Assembly (NCBI GenBank): GCA_949358305.1
Contig: OX442316.1
Span: 3,286,001 to 3,350,000 of the forward strand
Source of the DNA: Strigamia acuminata
Taxonomy: Eukaryota; Arthropoda; Chilopoda; Geophilomorpha; Linotaeniidae
Direction: 5' to 3'
DNA length: 64,000 nucleotides
The notes beneath the pieces are model-generated. The model was not told the origin of the DNA, did not search any database, and was given only the letters and a program-made list of their open reading frames with translations. A program made the translations under genes and the position numbers. Shown here one piece after another: positions 1-10,082 of the stretch (its first letter is position 1; the number at the start of each line of letters is the position of its first letter).

Positions 1-139
1 CGTGAATTTACCGTGTGACACGTGAATCTACCGTGTGCCACACGTGAATCTACCGTGTGCCACACGTGAAGCCACGCGTGAATCTACCGTATGCCACACG
101 TGGATTTACCGTATGCCACACGTGAATTTACCGTGTTCA
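1..139. repeat. Minisatellite of ~24-bp units
   Basis: About six imperfect tandem units with the core ACGTGAATCTACCGTGTGCC run from the window edge to about 139, so the array probably continues to the left. Units differ by single substitutions (GAATTTA/GAATCTA, CGTGTG/CGTATG) and by one partial unit near 70. No coding content. Confidence 0.85.
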
Positions 140-736
140 TCGAGAACAAAATGGCTGCCACTGTAGTTTGTTAAATGTGCAATGCGCATGCGCACGCACA
201 TAAGTGACTTTTAAAAGGCAGAAAAGGAACTTTCCAGTTACTTTCCTGAAAGTCACTTAAGTGACTTTACTTGGGCAAAATGTGACGTAATTATCGTCAC
301 TTCCGCCCTCTAAAAGTCAGTTAAGTCAGTTAAGTGACTTTCGTCTCGCAGATTGAACGCACCTAAAGAAAACTAATTGTTGAATGGTGTTTGAAAAAAA
401 AAATCAAACAGCTTTAAAAAAAAAAAAAATTGAGTTTGTGTATTTAAATTTTTCAAAATGGAGGGTAGTAGATTTTTTTATTGGAAATAAATTGAAAATA
501 TATTGGAAATATATTGGAAATACATTGGAAATATATTGTGAAATTTTAGAATTACACAATTGAAAATGTTGGTAAAAAGTCACGGAAATGGTCTCTTTCC
601 GGATTGTAAATATGTTTGGAAAAGACTTATTTTCAATTGTTTGTAAATCTAATTTACAAACTTGTAAAATCCATCTAACTATAAATTTACAATTCTTTAC
701 AAATGAGTAAATCTGATTTTTTTTCCAGTGTAAATT
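140..736. other. Non-coding, AAGTGACTT-rich stretch
   Basis: No gene is recognised. The word AAGTGACTT and its complement recur between about 200 and 345, including a perfect 20-bp palindrome at 249-268. From 480 to 540 there is a short degenerate tandem of ATATTGGAAAT. The long minus-strand reading frame here is AT-rich and resembles no family. Confidence 0.5.
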
Positions 737-1146
737 GTGTTTATTTCGTGTATGGAATACAAAATTCAAAATTCTAGCAATAAATATCAATCTTTTAAGT
801 TCTTACTTTCAAACTTTCTATATAAAAATGCGCCAAAATACATCATGACGTCAGAAAATGTTACAAAGAACAAAAGCTGGTACAATAAATATTTCGAATT
901 TATCCACATTTATCGATAAATTTATAAGTTGGCTTCTCGACATTGCGTCCGATTTAGATAAATTTTTTTTAAAATTTTTTTTCAAGGAGTTTTGCTGTTG
1001 TCTCGCTTACAAAATGTGCGTGGATTTCAGCATTTGGAGTCATCAGTTGATGTTTGCGATGTTTCTTAATTTTTATTTTGTCAATCCACACGAAGTGAGT
1101 TATTGTATCATGTGTTTTCCGTTTAATTAGTTGGTGCAATGCAAAG

Positions 1147-1321
1147 TGGAGTGTCTCGCACTCCATTGGTCATCCTTGGCCATTGTTTTATATTGTGACG
1201 CTGTTGCTACAGCGCCACCTATCTTGTAATAAAATCATTCTTGTCACCCATCACCAACAATGAAGGTCGCACATTAATTCAATCCAACACCATCACAAAA
1301 CCATCAGCAGAAAACACTACA
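1147..1321 (+). repeat. 5' LTR of small LTR element 1
   Basis: 175 bp, begins TGGAGTGTCTCGCACTCCA and ends AACACTACA. It contains TAATAAAATC near the middle, a likely polyadenylation signal. It matches 2869-3043 base for base as far as I can read. Confidence 0.92.
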
Positions 1322-1322
1322 T

Positions 1323-1335
1323 TGGCGACGAGGAT
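1323..1335 (+). promoter_or_regulatory. Primer-binding site (tRNA-Ser type)
   Basis: TGGCGACGAGGAT starts one base after the 5' LTR and is complementary to the CCA-tailed 3' end of animal tRNA-Ser(GCU) as I remember it. The tRNA identity is from memory; the position is seen directly. Confidence 0.7.
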
Positions 1336-2868
1336 TTGATCATTATGTACCCACGTACGATACAGTAATGTCTACAAACTTTTTTTTGAGTGTTTTTGCG
1401 TGCCTGATGTTGTTCCTTACCACCGCCCGATCCTTGACCGCGTGGTCCCGAATATAGGCCCGAGTGCCTCTCGTGAATTTTTGCTGTTTTATTGCGTTCG
1501 TTTGGCTTCCATATGGCCGCGCCTATTGGATTCATCATCAACCAAATCTACAAAGCAGCAACATCATCCATTTTTGGTGAACTTTGTGTCTTCGTTCGCA
1601 AGTCTCCCTGAGAAATGGATCTGCAAGTAACCGTAACCCAGCTTTACAACCGTTACTTTTTCCAGAATTTATGTGTGCTCAAATTAACCCTTTTTTCGAA
1701 CATGTTCGGACTGTCCACTATTCGGCCCACGCATTAGTCCTAAGGGTACAGTGCGTTTTGTGTGCTTTGTGTATTTTCTTGTGCGTCGACTCCACCATAG
1801 CAGACATAATCGGTTTGTTACAGCCTTTCTGCCAGGAGCACGACTGGTCACGTTCTTGCTGGCCAATTGCAAAATTTTTATTTTGTGTGTTTAAAAGAAA
1901 ATTTGATGCGCACAAAAGTTGTGACGTCCATCTCCAGTGTTGGGCCACAACTGGCTTATCGAGCTCGATCTGCAACCCCGTGGGAGCGGCGGTCCACTCC
2001 GTGGCCCCTCTCATCTGCTCCAGCTCCAAGTTTCGCACCTCCAATGTCCACATTTCGGCCCCGACAGTGACATCCGTTTTTCGATCGTGCAGTCGGCTCC
2101 AGTGCCACCGCTCTCGATTGTGCCACCTGCTCCTGTGCAAGTGCACCAACCGGTTCCACTCGTGGAGGCAGAATGCTTCACCTCCAATCGCTGGGACGCA
2201 TTAGATTCCTGCAGTCCTGCTACTAACTCGTGTGGATGCTCTTCAAGTCATGCTACTGACTCCCACACCAGTTTATACAGTCGTCGAACCTTTGTGCCGG
2301 CGTGTGCATCGCAAGTGATGTCACGGACCATCGTCGGTCTAGCCGCACTTTTCGCCCTCTAAACGCTGCCGTACGCGTTGGGCACGGGCCACTTTTAGCC
2401 TTCTTTTGTTCGACTTTGTGTGGGGGGAAGAGAGAGTCGTTCCGACTTACATTTCTTCTCCCGGTACAGCTGCTGAATCCTCAAATTCAATTATTGTTCA
2501 TGTATCATGTTGCATTTCAATGTTTAACTTTATTCATTGTTGTAATCAAAATTTATGTTATGTTCAATTTTACAAGTTCCATTTCGTGCATAATTCAGTA
2601 GTTTTAAAATCCAAGTATTTTATTGTTCAATTTAAATTTGCATTTCATGTCAAACTGTTACTTTGAATTCACTAATTGCTCCCCTAGTTGGTTCACAATT
2701 GAGGGGATGATGGAGTGTCTTCACTCCAATGCATGTTACTTGTTACTTTTTAATTCATTGTTCAATTTATTGTTTTTAAACCCACTTTAATTACATTGCA
2801 TCCTTGTAGATCAATTGATTTCCCTGTTCTAAATTGTTCCTTCCCCCATTCCACAATTGAGGGGATAC

Positions 2869-3043
2869 TGGAGTGTCTCGCACTCCATTGGTCATCCTTG
2901 GCCATTGTTTTATATTGTGACGCTGTTGCTACAGCGCCACCTATCTTGTAATAAAATCATTCTTGTCACCCATCACCAACAATGAAGGTCGCACATTAAT
3001 TCAATCCAACACCATCACAAAACCATCAGCAGAAAACACTACA
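2869..3043 (+). repeat. 3' LTR of small LTR element 1
   Basis: 175 bp, the same sequence as 1147-1321. The purine tract TTGAGGGGATAC lies immediately upstream. A second GAGGGGATGA plus LTR-like start (TGGAGTGTCTTCACTCC) occurs at about 2700-2727, about 165 bp earlier. Confidence 0.92.
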
Positions 3044-3720
3044 CAAAGCCTTTCGTGCGGTTATAGTCAAGAGAAATTGCAGATGTAATATAAATTTATT
3101 GCGATTAAACGATGCTTGTCCCAATGGAAATCCCTCGAAGAAATCTTGTCAATAAGCAGTTCTGCAACACACCTGGACAGAATCTGTCTCCGCTGTTTTA
3201 TACTCGCATCGTTGAGCAATTCGTGAAGGTTGTTGGAATCGTGCGCTTTGCATAGATTGAGGTAAATAAACCAATATATGTGCTCGTTGCAGGAGAGTTT
3301 CTTCAAAAACGGACCAAACATTCCTCGATTCTGGACAAATCGCGGCGTTTACACAAAGGATAGTCAACAGTTTTGGGCTGTTTTATTCACGTCTAGTTGG
3401 CCGTGTGTTGTTCATTCGGTGTTTTGGATGATGGAGTTGATAAATTGGCGGTCTAGGAGTTTGAGAAGATCCCACAATTGGCTTCCGATGTGTTTGATTA
3501 GTGAGTTGAGCATTGGTTTTAGCATGTGGGGGACGAGGAAGTGCTACACTGTATGCTAAATAATGGACCTGTGAGAGTTAAATTGTGTTAGTTTATTATT
3601 ATGTCACCAGTCGGTGCTTTTGTTCTTTGTAACGTTTTATGACGTCATGATGTATTTTGGTGCATTTTCAAATAGAAAGTAAAAAGGTAAGAAATAAATA
3701 GAACTCTGTTTTTATCTTAA

Positions 3721-4514
3721 AGATTGATATTTATTGCGCGCTTCTTATTAAATAGCACCATCTATACTCGAGTTGCACTCAAAAAGGCCTCTCACAATGT
3801 GTGCTCCCATTGGTCGAGCCAGTTTACTACTAACTCCAGACTGTATACTACTACTAGGAGAAGTAGTTTTGATTTTTATTTATTGTTGTGATTGTTTTGA
3901 CTAATTTAGTTTGTTATTTTGATTTTATTTAATAAAAATTGTTATTTCCATCATTAAAATGAAGTTTCACACATTAAAAATGTCAAACTCATGTTTGTTG
4001 TGTTTATTGCTTAAAACTATCATGTGAAATGTATTTTCAAAATAAATTATTTCCTTTCTTTTGTGTTTCCTCCGGTTTCCTCTCTTCTACTTACAAGTAT
4101 GACCCAATAAAGTATCCTAATTGAGGATTAGCTTAGTTGCTCCAATAGTTTTAGGTTACAAAGCTGAGTTACAAAGCTGAGTAGACCAATGTTTCAAACC
4201 TTTTTTACTCAAAACTTTTCAGTAAGAAATAATTTTTTTAAGAACAGTTCTAGACTAATTAGATTGTTCTCTACAACTTTGCAATTGACATTTTTTGCGT
4301 AGCATTGTTGGTTTAAAAGTTACGAGTTGCAAAACAGTGAAGCAACAATGTCACATGAATTTAACATGTTTCATTGAATTCGTCACATGTCATCTACTTA
4401 AATTCATAATCCAAAGTTTTTTTGAATTAACATAATTACGAAATAATTCACCTGGTAGGTGTTCGGCGAGACACCCTGTATATTTTGTTTACATTGGTGT
4501 TTACAACAGTTTTT
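3721..4514. other. Intergenic, no gene recognised
   Basis: AT-rich sequence without a credible reading frame. Nothing beyond dispersed-repeat flavour was recognised between the gene X block and the ABHD14A exon relic. Confidence 0.5.
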
Positions 4515-4677
4515 CTAGACTTTTGGACACCTCTTGCAAGGAATCATACAGCAACTGATGAAACGTTTCGGGATCGTCTAGATAGGCGGCGTGTCCCGCT
4601 TTTGGTATGATAAACACCTGGCTAGGGAGAATGTGTTTCAAATTCGACAGCGATTCGCGCCCAACGAGCTTTGGAAT
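4515..4677 (-). pseudogene. ABHD14A: Relic of ABHD14A last exon
   Basis: The minus strand matches exon 4 of the ABHD14A gene at 44,034-44,231: the stretch encoding VFIIPKAGHAAYLDD and the TAG stop at 4515-4517 are recognisable. About 7 bp near the 3' end and about 30 bp near the 5' end, including the LCGENDE catalytic-Asp segment, are missing. The other exons are absent, so this is a dead fragment. Confidence 0.85.
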
Positions 4678-5029
4678 CTAATTTAATTTAAATTTTTTTT
4701 AAATTAACATATTGTACTATATTTCCGCATATAACGGCCGCAGCTACTACTATTATTATACTGTATGCTAAATAATTATGGCCGAGGATAGCCACGGCGA
4801 ATAATTATATGGGAAAATGGACCTCTGAGAGTTAAATTATTTTAGTTTATTAATATCAGTATGTTTTTTGTAAGGTTTTATGACGTCATGATGTATTTTG
4901 GCGCATTTGACAGAGAAAGTAAGAACTTAAAAGATTGATATTTATTGCTAAAATTTTGAATCTTGTTTTCCATACACGAAATAAACACAAATTATTATAT
5001 TATTTTCCATTTGATCAATTTTGAGTTTT
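4678..5029. repeat. Dispersed block tail with LRR-gene 3' region
   Basis: Contains a truncated copy of the ABHD14A intron 3 MITE end (ATTTCCGCATATAAC near 4721) and then the module TTTTATGACGTCATGATGTATTTTGG (near 4872) that recurs at about 840, 3640, 12,700, 15,470 and 42,775. The sequence ATATTTATTGC near 4941 supplies AATAAA on the minus strand about 85 bp after the LRR gene stop. Confidence 0.55.
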
Positions 5030-6397
5030 TTAATGAAAATTTGAGGTTTGAGTGGGGAGGACTAAAAAGGTTTTGAAAAATGACATATCATGTCTAAACT
5101 GCACATTCAAGTTTGCGCTTTTAATATAACTTTCAATTAAATCGACAATGTTATTGATCATTTCATTACAACTCCAGATGGATAACGTATTCATTGAATT
5201 CTGCACTCTAAGCAATTTGTGGATTGGAGCGAAAGTAAGATTGAAGCAATACTTAAATGCTAAAATTTTTAGACATTGCAGCGCATTCGATTCAACTAGT
5301 TGCGAAAGAAAATCGTCAGAAATTATTTGCCTGTCCGCAATGCACAAATTTTCTAAACGTTTACATTGTACCAATAATGTTTTCATTTGTTGATCAGTCA
5401 TTACATCGTCGTTACATCTTAAATATAGTTGACGAAGGCTTCTCAATGGAGCATTCGTAATATCATAACTTTCATTCGAAATTGAACAATTTCTTAATGC
5501 TAATTTCTCTAACATTGGGCAAGCGCGATCTATAAGTTTAATACTGACCTGTTCAAAGTGAATCAGAAAGAGACTCGTCAATCGTTGCGGCCACATGAAA
5601 CTATTAGAATCCAGATGAGTTCCGTCACTGTCGAACTCTAAGCTTGTTAAATTGGGAAAAATAGTCCTCACCAACGGAACATCCGAGCTACGCGTCACTC
5701 GAACATGTTCGAGGGAATAAGTGCGCGATATTTTGGATCTATTCGACTGTTTTGCTAACTCAATCAATAACTCGTTCCACTGGTTCCTCGTGTCATGTTT
5801 AAACGCTTTTAAAAGGGGTAGGTTGTTGAGAAGGAACAAATGCCCTTCAGTCGTAGCACGAATGGACCCAAGAATCAAAAACTCCAGTCTGACACAACGG
5901 CTTAGTGAACGGAGCCCGACGTCAGTAAAACCACTAACAAGAATTTCGAGATAGGTCATCAGCGGACAATTCTTTCCGATTGCAGCAGCAACTTCATCCG
6001 TACTACATGATGTACTCCCAAGGTACAAATATTGAAGTTTTGGCAAACTTTGAAAAAGTTTGACTGCGGACGTAATTGGGCAACCACCGTTCATCTTTAA
6101 TTGCACAAGGTTTTTACAAACTTCGCTTATTTTATCGCAAAGAGGAGTCATGTCCATTCCATTACGCAGATCAAACTTTTCCAAATGGTGTAGTGACACG
6201 GTGCCGGAATTAACGAAAATGTTTGATGGTAAACGTACGGTATTCGCACCTTTCAATGGCAGACACAGTTTTTCAAATATGTTGTGAATAAATCGTCGAG
6301 GTTGACGTGCCAGTTGATCTTTCATCTCTTCAAATCGAGCGACTACCACGTCTAAGCACAATTCTTCCAGACTCGGAACCGGTTTCGTGCGTGGCAT
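5030..6397 (-). CDS. LRR protein with N-terminal BC-box-like motif (copy A)
   Basis: A single open frame of 455 residues. I chose the ATG at 6395-6397 (MPRTKPVPSLEE) because this start is conserved in copies D and E, while the extra upstream codons diverge or lose frame. Residues 9-18 (SLEELCLDVV) fit the elongin-BC box pattern SLxxxCxxxV. The rest is a run of about ten degenerate leucine-rich repeats with spacing like the F-box/AMN1/ZYG11 type (for example LKMNGGCP, LEILVSGFTDVGLRSLSRC). The layout recalls ZYG11/ZER1-type CUL2 substrate receptors, so a ubiquitin-ligase adaptor role is an inference. There are no introns, signal peptide or membrane segment. An AATAAA follows the stop. The gene lies in a duplicated block with four relatives in this window. 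Confidence 0.75.
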   Translation of the reverse strand: MPRTKPVPSLEELCLDVVVARFEEMKDQLARQPRRFIHNIFEKLCLPLKGANTVRLPSNIFVNSGTVSLHHLEKFDLRNGMDMTPLCDKISEVCKNLVQLKMNGGCPITSAVKLFQSLPKLQYLYLGSTSCSTDEVAAAIGKNCPLMTYLEILVSGFTDVGLRSLSRCVRLEFLILGSIRATTEGHLFLLNNLPLLKAFKHDTRNQWNELLIELAKQSNRSKISRTYSLEHVRVTRSSDVPLVRTIFPNLTSLEFDSDGTHLDSNSFMWPQRLTSLFLIHFEQVSIKLIDRACPMLEKLALRNCSISNESYDITNAPLRSLRQLYLRCNDDVMTDQQMKTLLVQCKRLENLCIADRQIISDDFLSQLVESNALQCLKILAFKYCFNLTFAPIHKLLRVQNSMNTLSIWSCNEMINNIVDLIESYIKSANLNVQFRHDMSFFKTFLVLPTQTSNFH

Positions 6398-7173
6398 GTC
6401 GACTGTGTGGCTCCAGGTGCGAATAATGGAATTATCCAACAAATTCTTTATATACCATAGGCAAAACGTACGATGGACGTTATTCGTCACACCTAGATCA
6501 ATATTGTTCCTTTTTGTGGCACTCGGGACTAACAAAATCATTCAATTAAAGGTTTAATTGACAATTGAAGCTAAAAAATTTCTAAATAAATAAATCAATA
6601 AATAAATAAAATCTCTAGAATTTAAATTAGTCACGTGGAAATATGGAAAAATAATGTCCAGATGCAGTACTTCCGCCTGGCTGTAGTTGCAACAATTTGC
6701 GCGAACGTGAGTTTACTGTTTAACCCTAACTTAATTTTATACATTTTAACATGACCATCCGTTTGTCCGGCGAAACATTAGTCCAAGGCACTGCTACTGA
6801 AATGTGTTGTAGACAAAATAGTCTTCATGGTTCACAAAATTAAGCCTTTTTAACTGAGGATCGTGCAGATTGTTGGGATTTAAGCCAGGAGCGAGTGGTG
6901 CATCTTGTCATCAGATATTGCATATTTACATTCCAGTGTTTTTCATTGTCGGAGTTAACAAGGGGAGCCCAATTGAATCGTTTTTTTCTAGAGTCTGTGT
7001 ATTCATATACAATCAATAATTGAGTTTTTTCATCAAAACTTCACTTTTTTAAATAAAAAATTGACTATTTTCAGTAAAAACCTGATTTTTTTTTCCAACT
7101 GAAATAATTAAAATAATAAATACACTTTATTTATTATAGTAATTTGTTTACATGGTTGTTTACAACAGTTTTT
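6398..7173. repeat. LRR-block 5' flank
   Basis: Non-coding. The sequence recurs in inverted or direct form beside the other LRR copies (8325-8470, 11,345-11,580, 16,980-17,410, 37,755-38,222 with 39,423-39,720). Recognisable words include AACGTGAGTTTAACCCTAACTTA and TTTAAGCCAGGAGCGAGTGG. It probably contains the LRR gene promoter, but no defined site could be picked out. Confidence 0.5.
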
Positions 7174-7307
7174 CTAGACTTTTGGTATTTTGGACACCTC
7201 TTGTAAGAAATTATAGAGCAACTGACGAAACGTTTCGGAGTCATCTAGGCGTGTCCCGCTATGATAAATACCTGGCTCGTGGGAATGTGTTTCAAATTCG
7301 ACAGCGA
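7174..7307 (-). pseudogene. ABHD14A: Relic of ABHD14A last exon, fused to gene X tail
   Basis: The minus strand ends with the ABHD14A C-terminus (ETFRQLLYNFLQEVSKIPKV, stop at 7174-7176) but has several internal deletions. Upstream it runs directly into a fragment of the gene X module (reading MSGSQLINLSIN on the minus strand, 7308-7550). The result is an accidental chimera of 73 codons, not a gene. Confidence 0.8.
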
Positions 7308-7550
7308 AAACGTTACAAAGAACAAAAGCTGGTACAATAAATATTTCGATTTTACCCACATTTATCGATAAATTTATAAGTTGGCTTCCCGACATTGCTT
7401 CAAGGAGTTTTGCTGTTGTACTCGCTTACAAAATGTGCGTGGATTTTAGCGTTTGCAGTCATCAGTCAATGTTTGCGGTGTTTCTTAATTTTTGTTTTGT
7501 CAATCCACACGAAGTGAGTTATTGTATCATGTGTTTTCCGTTTGGTCTAG
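7308..7550. pseudogene. Gene X 3' module fragment
   Basis: Matches 890-1130 and the complement of 43,380-43,600, including AAGTTGGCTTCCCGACATTG and the ATCCACACGAAGTGAGTTATTG stretch. About 30 bp around the TTTAAAAAAAATT tract are deleted. No intact frame. Confidence 0.6.
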
Positions 7551-7693
7551 TCATTTACTTGTATATAAGTTTAATCATATTTAATTAAATAAATGTCAAC
7601 TGAATTGAGAAAACTCTTGTACACAAGTTCACTGTTTAGCTAAAACCTTATCTTACAACGTACTAGGTGATTGTTATCGTCGGTACGCCATTA

Positions 7694-8324
7694 TCACAAA
7701 CAAAACAATGCGGTTTGGGTGGGTGGGGTTGAAAAGGTCATTACAAAGGTCCTATCCAGTTTCAGCTGAACATCTAAGTTTTTGCTTTTAATATAAGTTT
7801 TAATTCTACGGATAGCTGGGTAGTCAATGTTATTGCAATACGAGATGTATAACGTATTCATTGGATTCCGCGCTGTCAACAATTTGTGGATTGAAGTGAA
7901 AGTAATGTTGGGGCACCACGAAAATGCTAAAATTTTTAGACATTGCAGCGCATTCGATTCAATTAGTTGCGAAAGAAAATCGTCAGAAAGTATTTCGCTT
8001 GAATCAATGCACAAATTTTCTAAACTTTTACATTGTACCAATAATGTTTTCATTTGTTGTTCACTCATTTGTAATTCGTCACATCGTAAAAATAGTTGAC
8101 GAAGGCTTCTCAATGGAGCATTCGTAACAATATCATCACTTTCATTCGAAATTGAACATTTACTTAATGCTAATTTCTCTAACCTTGGCCAAGCGCGATC
8201 TATAAGTCTAATATTGAGCTGTTCAATTCTCGTCAGAGAGATATTCGTCAATCGTTGCGGCCATATGAAAATATTAAAATCCAGATGAGTTTCGTCACTG
8301 TCAAACTCTAAGCTTCTTAAATTA
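7694..8324 (-). pseudogene. LRR gene copy B, 5'-truncated
   Basis: Carries only the C-terminal ~200 residues of the LRR protein (stop at 7694) with the same repeats as copies A, D and E (KCSISNESDDIVTNAPLRSLRQL). At about 8324 homology stops abruptly in the middle of a repeat and block-flank sequence (AGTCTAAGGCACTGC) takes over. It has lost the start, the BC-box motif and the first half of the repeats. Confidence 0.8.
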
Positions 8325-8851
8325 GTCTAAGGCACTGCTAGCGAAATGTGTTGTAAACAAAATAATCCTCATATGGTTCACAAAATTAAGCCTTGTTAAC
8401 TGAGGGTCGTACAGATTGTTTGGATTTAAACCAGGAGCGAGTGGTGCATCTGGCCATTAGATTACATTACATTTGAGTGTATTGTTACGCGGTAGAGCCG
8501 TACCGTGTATCGGCTGGCTCTTCCCGCTTTGTTTAGACATTTAATGCAATGAATTCTCACCAAACGGCGCTGTGCACCTAATTAGATGCACAGACCGATC
8601 AACTTAGGAATAGGGGGAATAGATCAACGTGAGTTTAACCCTAACTTAAATTTTTAAATTTTACACACATCTGACGTCTGGATTCAACTTAAAATTCTAC
8701 AGTTACAAAGTATGAGGACCATTTTGGGTGGCCGAGTCAAGAACACGTGTCACTAGCAATAAAAATAGTGCTCAGGTGGACTACTCTCGCCTGGCTCGAA
8801 GGCAATAATTCGCCCGTTCCTGAATTCTACCGCAACTAGATTCTTCGTAAC
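8325..8851. other. Block flank and unique spacer
   Basis: 8325-8460 is LRR-block flank. 8470-8640 is less repetitive (TTGTTACGCGGTAGAGCCGTACC). 8620-8850 resembles the sequence before the gene X start at 17,250-17,410. No gene seen. Confidence 0.45.
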
Positions 8852-9268
8852 ATGAAAACAATCTTGGACTTACCGAGTCTGGAACACATTTCGCTAGTTC
8901 AAACTTCGGTTTTGCTATGGAAATCCCATTCGAACCTCCAAATTGATCGTGCGGAAATCGAGGAATGGTTAGTCATCCTACAAGCAGTTTGTAAAAAAAA
9001 ACAACGCTTTGGAGGAATTAATCGAACACATCAACACCAACGACTGTGACGACTGTTTCTGCACCGTCGAGACCGCCATCTTAGCTTTTCTAATCGCAGA
9101 AATGGACGAACAACAACTAACGACCGTTTTATCGTCGGACTGCGCATTGAATCCCTTCGTGCCTCTACTCATTCAGTTTTTCGACGTGGAGTCTTTCGCG
9201 CCCAGCTCGGCGCTAATTTTGGATTTGTTTGCATCGGATGACGATTTTTACGACTTGTTATTGGTTCG
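8852..9268 (+). pseudogene. Gene X, N-terminal part, one frameshift
   Basis: ATG at 8852 opens a frame (MKTILDLPSLEHISL...LQAVCKK) that breaks at a run of nine A at about 8994-9002. The following residues (NALEELIEHINTNDCDDC...) continue in another frame to about 9268. One extra A in the homopolymer explains the break, so this may be a fresh mutation or a sequence error. The protein is helical, acidic and cysteine-containing (DCDDCFC), with a segment LNPFVPLLIQFFDVESFA weakly reminiscent of Lines-type armadillo proteins; that assignment is a guess. Homology to the other fragments then stops near 9270. Confidence 0.5.
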
Positions 9269-9284
9269 TATTAAATTGTATTAG

Positions 9285-10080
9285 TTTATTAATATGTCCT
9301 TTGTAAAGTAGAAACATAGAAAGTAAGAACTTAAAAGATTGATATTTATTGCTAGAATTTTGAATCTTGTGTTCCATACACGAAATAAACACCTCGATTT
9401 TGCTATGGAAATGTCATTTCATCCTTCAAATCGACTGCTCAGAAATGGATGGATGGAACGTGCAACAAGAAGTTTGTACCGAGTGGACGATTTCCTCGTC
9501 CCCTACGTGCTAAAACCAATGCTCAACTCACTAATCAAACTCTTCGAAGCAATTGTGGGATCTTCTCAAATTCCAAGACCGCCAATTCCTCGACTATCCT
9601 TTGTTTGGTCCGTTTGTGGAGAAACTCTCCCGCCGAGTTGAAGAAATGCAACGAGCACAAATATTCGTTTATTTACCTCAATCTATGCAAGGCGCGCGAT
9701 TCCAACAACCTCCACGAATTGCTCAACGATGCAAGTACGAAAAATCGGAGACAGATTCTGTCCAAGTGTGTTGCAGAGCTGCCTATTAAGAAGAGTTCTT
9801 CGAGGGATTTCCATTGGGATTTTCTGGAGTCAATTCGACCAGAAATACTGAACACGCGGAATTCGAGGAATTGGAAGAAATCCCATATCTGCTTTCCGAT
9901 GTGCTTGATTAAGGAGTTGAGCATCGGTTTCAACTCGTTGGGAATGAGAAGAGAGCGGGCTCGGTTGCAAACTGCTTGTTGCACGACTAACCATTGCACG
10001 ATTTCCGCGCGATCAATTTAGAGGATCGAATGGGATTTGCATAGCAAACCGAAGTTTGAGCTAGCGAAATGTGGAGCATG
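9285..10080. pseudogene. Mosaic of gene X fragments in both orientations
   Basis: 9340-9830 (+) strings together pieces seen elsewhere: the LRR 3'-tail word, the LLWKSH region, LKPMLNSLIK, and NLHELLNDAS. From about 9835 to 10,080 the minus strand carries the adjoining N-terminal piece (LQTACCTTNH on one strand, LLIPNELKPMLNSLIKHIGKQ on the other). The joints lie inside codons, so this is a rearranged relic. It ends exactly at the TA target site of the fold-back element. Confidence 0.6.
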
Positions 10081-10082
10081 TA

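Larger units (their letters stand above)
1142..3048 (+). mobile_element. Small Ty3/gypsy-type LTR element, deletion derivative
   Basis: Two apparently identical 175-bp LTRs (1147-1321 and 2869-3043, TGGAGTG...ACTACA) are flanked by a 5-bp target duplication CAAAG (1142-1146, 3044-3048). A primer-binding site TGGCGACGAGGAT (1323-1335) fits the 3' end of tRNA-Ser, and a purine tract GAGGGGATAC precedes the 3' LTR. The 1.55-kb interior has no intact gene, only degenerate pol pieces: VLGHNWLIELDLQP near 1937-1980, like a protease C-terminus, and HRRSSRTFRP near 2327, like a pol tail. It therefore looks like an internally deleted copy mobilised in trans. Identical LTRs indicate recent insertion. 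Confidence 0.9.
737..3720 (-). pseudogene. Gene X fragment block, split by an LTR element
   Basis: After removing the LTR element (1147-3048), this segment is an inverted copy of 42,770-43,600. On the minus strand it carries the second half of an unrecognised helical protein (motifs LKPMLNSLIKHIG near 3530-3490, FGPFLKKLSCNEH near 3318) and ends at the frame stop near 3067, then a second conserved stretch (1130-890). An in-frame TGA sits where another copy (17,697 region) has Trp, and further stops precede FGPFLKK, so this is a relic. The protein looks alpha-helical, armadillo/HEAT-like; I do not recognise it with confidence. The conserved tail at 3590-3720 (AAGATTGATATTTATTG) also follows the LRR genes. 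Confidence 0.6.

Noticed and set aside
1584-2362. Several 60-200-codon frames on both strands of LTR element 1
   Set aside because: No frame carries a complete domain; only short degenerate pol pieces are recognisable.
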